From positions 1-35,188 of the forward strand of contig JAPEVF010000477.1 of assembly GCA_029747585.1 (NCBI GenBank): DNA of 35,188 bases, written 5' to 3'. The notes under the pieces are model-generated. The model was not told the DNA's origin. It did no database searches and saw nothing but the letters and a program-made list of their open reading frames with translations. The DNA is from Pleurotus djamor. Taxonomy: Eukaryota; Basidiomycota; Agaricomycetes; Agaricales; Pleurotaceae. The position numbers and the translations under genes were made by a program. This document shows, in pieces, positions 31,993 to 35,188 of the stretch; position 1 is the stretch's first letter; each line of letters starts with the position of its first letter.

Positions 31993-33467
31993 ATGGCGAG
32001 AGACAGACTGGCCGCTATGAGGGTGGGTGCTGCGGGCGTTCTCTTGCCTGGTCNTTTTTGGCTGACTTTTTGTGTGTGGCAGGCCCAACAACAAACTGGC
32101 AACAATCTCTCGTGCGACTTGCCCCTCCGTTGTTATGTTTGGATCATACTGACGCCTGTATAGTAACAACTCTTACCCAACGCAGGCGTCGGGTGGAGGA
32201 TATAATGCGAGAAATAATCCTTATGCACAACAAGACGAGCCCTCGTACGAAATGTCAGACGTCAAGGAGAGCCAGACCCACCTCACCTCGACCGCGGACT
32301 ATAACGGCGCGGATAGTATGTCTGCCTTCTACTCTGAGGTACGAAGCTCGAAGCTCCATACTTTCAATCTATGTAGTGACATTTCGTCCATTAGATTTCC
32401 TCGCTTCAAGACGACATCCGATCCTTCAACGACAACGTTCAACGTATAGGGGACCTCCATTCACGGTCATTGAACAATACGGACGACCAAGCCGCTCAAC
32501 GGGTTGCTTCTCAGTTGGAAGAGTTGGTTGAGGATACGAGCGCATTGAGCTCAACGCTGAAGAGACGGATTAAGGCTCTCGAGCGGTCGCCTGGCAGCGG
32601 TCGTGATGGACAAATTCGTAAGCAGCAGGTATGTTCGCAAGTATTGACGCCACTCTAGCATTTGTATTGACTGCTGTGTTAGACCGCCCTTGTCAAATCA
32701 AAGTTCGTTGAGGCCATCCAAAACTATCAGACGGTTGAGCAGCAGTTCCGTTCGAAGTACAAGCAACGCATGGAACGCCAGTTCAAAATTGGTATTGACT
32801 TCCACGCTCTGTCTTGATGTTTTTCTAACTGATGATTTAGTGAAACCCGATGCTACTCCGGAGGAGGTTCGCGCCGTTGTCAATGATGAACAAGGTGGTC
32901 AGATATTCAGTCAAGCAGTAAGTCCGACAATCAGTTCCAGTTGATACAGCGACTTATGGGCGACCGTGCCTGTAGTTGATGAACTCCAACCGCTATGGAG
33001 AATCTCGTGCTGCCTACCGAGAAGTCCAAGAGCGCCACGAAGATATCAAGAGAATAGAAAGGACCCTTACCGAACTTGCTCAATTATTCAATGACGTGCG
33101 TCGGCCCGGTCGCCATATCTGCTTTTTTTCTCGTCATATTGACAGATATCTGTTGCAGATGAGTGTGTTGGTTGAGCAGCAGGAAGAAACTATCAACGTC
33201 ATTGAAACCGCTGCTGCTGGAGTGGAGAAGGACACTGAGGCCGGGTAAGTCTTGAGACATGTTTTGCACGATGCCCGATTTGATGGAATCATTTTCAGCC
33301 TGCAATATACTGAAAAAGCTGTGGATTCTGCGCGCGCAGCTCGCAAGAAGCGGTGGATCTGTTTCATCATCTGCTTGGTGGTGCTCATCATTGTGGGAAT
33401 TATCGTCGCAGTTGTGATAACACAACAAGTCAACAAAAACAACGGTGGTAATGGTGGTGGGCAGTGA
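31993..33467 (+). CDS. SSO1: Plasma-membrane syntaxin (Qa-SNARE, Sso1/2-like)
   Basis: Nine exons (31993-32022, 32083-32111, 32164-32338, 32395-32628, 32683-32791, 32841-32917, 32976-33095, 33159-33244, 33299-33467) encode 342 residues. A Gln/Asn-rich N-terminal segment is followed by the Habc helices (FYSEISSLQDDIRSFNDNVQ, LKRRIKALE, ALVKSKFVEAIQNYQTVEQQ). The Qa SNARE helix follows, with EVQERHEDIKRIERTL and the ionic-layer glutamine in VLVEQQEETINVIE. The tail anchor is ICFIICLVVLIIVGIIVAVV preceded by RKKRW and ends with a short Gly/Asn-rich lumenal tail. It would drive fusion of secretory vesicles at the plasma membrane with SNAP-25-like and synaptobrevin partners. Exons 1 and 2 encode only about 20 residues, so the precise N-terminus is the least certain part. 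An N lies in intron 1 (32054). Confidence 0.95.
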
Positions 33468-33961
33468 GACTGCNTTTTCGCGACGGGTGGTGGATCGGAT
33501 ANGTTTTGGGTTGTTATTTCTCTTCGTATCTCGCGGACATCTCTACATGACAGACGTTCTTTCTCCCCATGTCCCCCCTTTGGGTGATGCATACCATTCG
33601 TAATCTTAATTGCTATCTCATGATGGTGTTTCTAAATTGCAACGCAACGATGATCGGAGACGGTCGGACAGGGACTGCTTGAAAAGGATATGTCTGGTCG
33701 TTGACAGAGTCCGATAGCACGTGGCCTGCGAGCTGGTGCTTACGCGTCGTCTGGTGGCAGTGAGTGGGCCCCTTGTTATAAAACCCTCGTCGTCCTTCCC
33801 GCAAGCCTTTCTTCTCTCCCCAACGCCCTTGCCACTTCGTCGTCCGTCCTCCTCCACAGGCGAGTCCTTCTCCGTCCCTGCGCCTTCCCACCTCGCTAAC
33901 CTTATCTCCTCAACCCTTCCAGTCCCCCTTATCCCCTCGCCGCCAGCACTCTCCCTGCAAC
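33468..33961. other. Intergenic: syntaxin 3' flank and AN1 gene promoter
   Basis: Ns occur at 33474 and 33502. A TATAAAA at 33777-33783 precedes a long pyrimidine-rich leader running to the AN1 start. Open frames here on both strands have biased composition and no recognisable motif. Confidence 0.5.
33777..33783 (+). promoter_or_regulatory. TATA box of the AN1 zinc-finger gene
   Basis: TATAAAA lies 179 bp before the ATG at 33962 and is followed by a CT-rich leader, a common arrangement for strongly expressed fungal genes. Confidence 0.55.
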
Positions 33962-34246
33962 ATGCCCGCAAAGAAGCGTTGCCAACTTCAAGCAGAGCCC
34001 CGTTGCAACTCTGCTGTCCTGCGTATCGTCGGAGAGTGCCCACATTGCAGACAGCAGTTTTGCGGTGAGGTACGTCCTTATCTTTGCCCCAGAGTGCCGA
34101 ACATTAACCTGACATCTCGGTAGCATCGTCTCCCAGAGCACCATAACTGTAACCAGTTAGAGGACTGCAGGAAGCAAGCCTACGAGCGCAACAAGGCCAA
34201 GCTCGAAAGCGAACGGACAGTTGCCTCCAAGATGGCTACTGCGTAG
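33962..34246 (+). CDS. Small AN1-type zinc-finger protein
   Basis: Two exons (33962-34069, 34124-34246) encode 76 residues. After a basic start (MPAKKRC) the Cys/His ligands follow the AN1 pattern: an N-terminal Cys pair (C7, C15), GECPHC, FCGEH, HHNC, then a further Cys in LEDC. The C-terminus is a charged helix (YERNKAKLESERTVASKMA). Short single-AN1 proteins of this type, such as yeast Tmc1, are linked to the proteasome and to metal or protein stress; transfer of that role is inference. The 54-bp intron splits the finger between GE and HR. The first Cys pair is spaced by seven residues instead of two, as I recall for fungal members. Confidence 0.88.
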
Positions 34247-34965
34247 TAGCTATCCTCTCATATCATGATTCATGACCTTTGACCTTTTTCATACCACTAC
34301 CTTCGGCCACCACTCGCATCTGCACATATATATCACATTTTCTGTATATCTCATGTTTCTACCACAATTAATTGTACGGAGCTCCGCATTTAGGGCTTTA
34401 CTTTTCTCTCCGTCTTCTCATCCTTCGATTCTTTTCATGGTCGCTTCAATTTGACAATGACCGTCNCACTGTCGGAATACCATACTATGTACCAAGTTGG
34501 ATACCAGATTGTGGTACCTAATATCCATTGCTTCACATGAATATATATACACATACACCTGAATACTATCGCTAGTCTCGAGCATAAGCGATTACATGCT
34601 CAAGGCTGCTCGGCTATTTATCACCCTTGTCGAGGTGAATTCTTTGAAGATCGAGTATGGCGTTATAGGACATTTTACGGACGTTGAGCGGCGCAGAGAG
34701 CGTCTGGCCCTTGTGAAGGGGTTCACCTGACTTAGAGGTAAATGATTTATATTTCGCGGCGATTGCGTTTCATCGATGAAATACCAATCCCCTCCTCTCC
34801 CTCATCCAACAACCACCCAGTTGAATAGACATCGGTGAGCGTCCACATCCTTTATCACATGTTGGCGATGGCGGAGGCGGAGGCACTTGATTCGGCAACC
34901 ACTCAGCGGGACTATATTACTTGCTGCCCCGAGATGTTCCCCACAACCCTCCTATCATTGACACC
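34247..34965. other. Intergenic: AN1 3' flank and aminotransferase promoter
   Basis: No coding region is supported. It contains AT-rich sequence near 34540, an N at 34466 and a small inverted repeat (GTGAA/TTCAC) around 34713-34728. I see nothing else. Confidence 0.5.
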
Positions 34966-35188
34966 ATGGCTGATCGATTGAAGCAGCTCGTAGACCACAT
35001 ATCTCCTAGAAACATGGCCGCCGGTTCGTCCTCTCCGCATCCACGCCTCAGACACCAAACTCACTTCTTTCTACGTCATTAGAAACCTGGCAAGCCGTTC
35101 CCCTCGCTCCCCCGGACAGGTTCGTGGATGGAATACCTCTATCGTCGATAGGGGGCCTTGGCACTTACCTCGTCGTCTAGCATCTTCA
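34966..35188 (+). CDS. Aspartate aminotransferase, 5' end only
   Basis: The first exons (34966-35023, 35083-35119, 35181 onward) encode MADRLKQLVDHISPRN, then ETWQAVPLAPPDSIF. As I recall the family, W-x-x-(I/V)-PLAPPD-x-IF opens the class I aspartate aminotransferase fold, about 20 residues from the start in cytosolic forms. The enzyme interconverts aspartate plus 2-oxoglutarate with oxaloacetate plus glutamate. The catalytic lysine and PLP domain lie beyond the window, so the assignment rests on about 34 residues. An N-terminus with few hydrophobic residues and no strong presequence hints at the cytosolic form. Confidence 0.7.

Noticed and set aside
33613..34068. Overlapping open frames on both strands before the AN1 gene
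   Set aside because: They are Pro/Ser- or Arg/Gly-rich products of a pyrimidine-rich promoter and leader. The AN1 protein starts at 33962 in a different frame.

Overview
This window looks like nuclear DNA from a mushroom-type basidiomycete (Agaricomycetes). Genes are compact and alternate strands. About a hundred short introns, mostly 46-65 bp, cut most reading frames into small exons. The products are eukaryotic housekeeping proteins: HSP90, a syntaxin, a TRAPP subunit, ALG3, PIG-H and an AN1 zinc finger. There is no operon structure, CRISPR array or bacterial signal. Exon models below were built by hand from splice-site consensus, frame continuity and remembered family motifs; no search was run. 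They close in frame from start to stop, except at the window edges and in two places where the frame is broken.

Layout, left to right: a partial conserved hypothetical gene (minus, runs off the left edge); a small secreted, GPI-anchor-like protein; MYG1 exonuclease; a gene-free kilobase with a run of small inverted repeats; a four-span MARVEL-like membrane protein; a one-helix remnant of an MFS transporter; HSP90 with a heat-shock element and TATA box; a frame-broken membrane-protein gene; phosphoserine aminotransferase; an intron-containing tRNA-Ser(GCU); an MCH1-like MFS transporter (minus); a multi-span membrane protein; a long gene that fuses an IST1 (ESCRT-III regulator) domain to a TBC domain; PIG-H (minus); a GH5 exo-beta-1,3-glucanase-like protein with a C-terminal extension; TRAPPC10/Trs130; a 2-oxoglutarate/Fe(II) oxygenase (minus); ALG3 (minus); argininosuccinate lyase; an Sso1/2-type syntaxin; a small AN1 zinc-finger protein; and the first exons of an aspartate aminotransferase.

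The genes do not form one pathway. Loose themes are membrane traffic (IST1-TBC, TRAPPC10, syntaxin), glycan and GPI biosynthesis (PIG-H, ALG3, the GH5 enzyme) and amino-acid metabolism (phosphoserine aminotransferase, argininosuccinate lyase, aspartate aminotransferase). Several neighbours share short divergent promoters of 39, 85, 236 and 257 bp between start codons, or converge with stops 53 or 94 bp apart.

The most unusual item is the IST1-TBC fusion. Its TBC part lacks both recognisable catalytic fingers, and an in-frame stop sits exactly at the exon 5 donor, so intron retention would give an IST1-only protein. Other points worth checking are four inferred GC-AG introns, the truncated MFS remnant beside the HSP90 promoter, the MEEID terminus of HSP90, and small inverted-repeat structures between genes.
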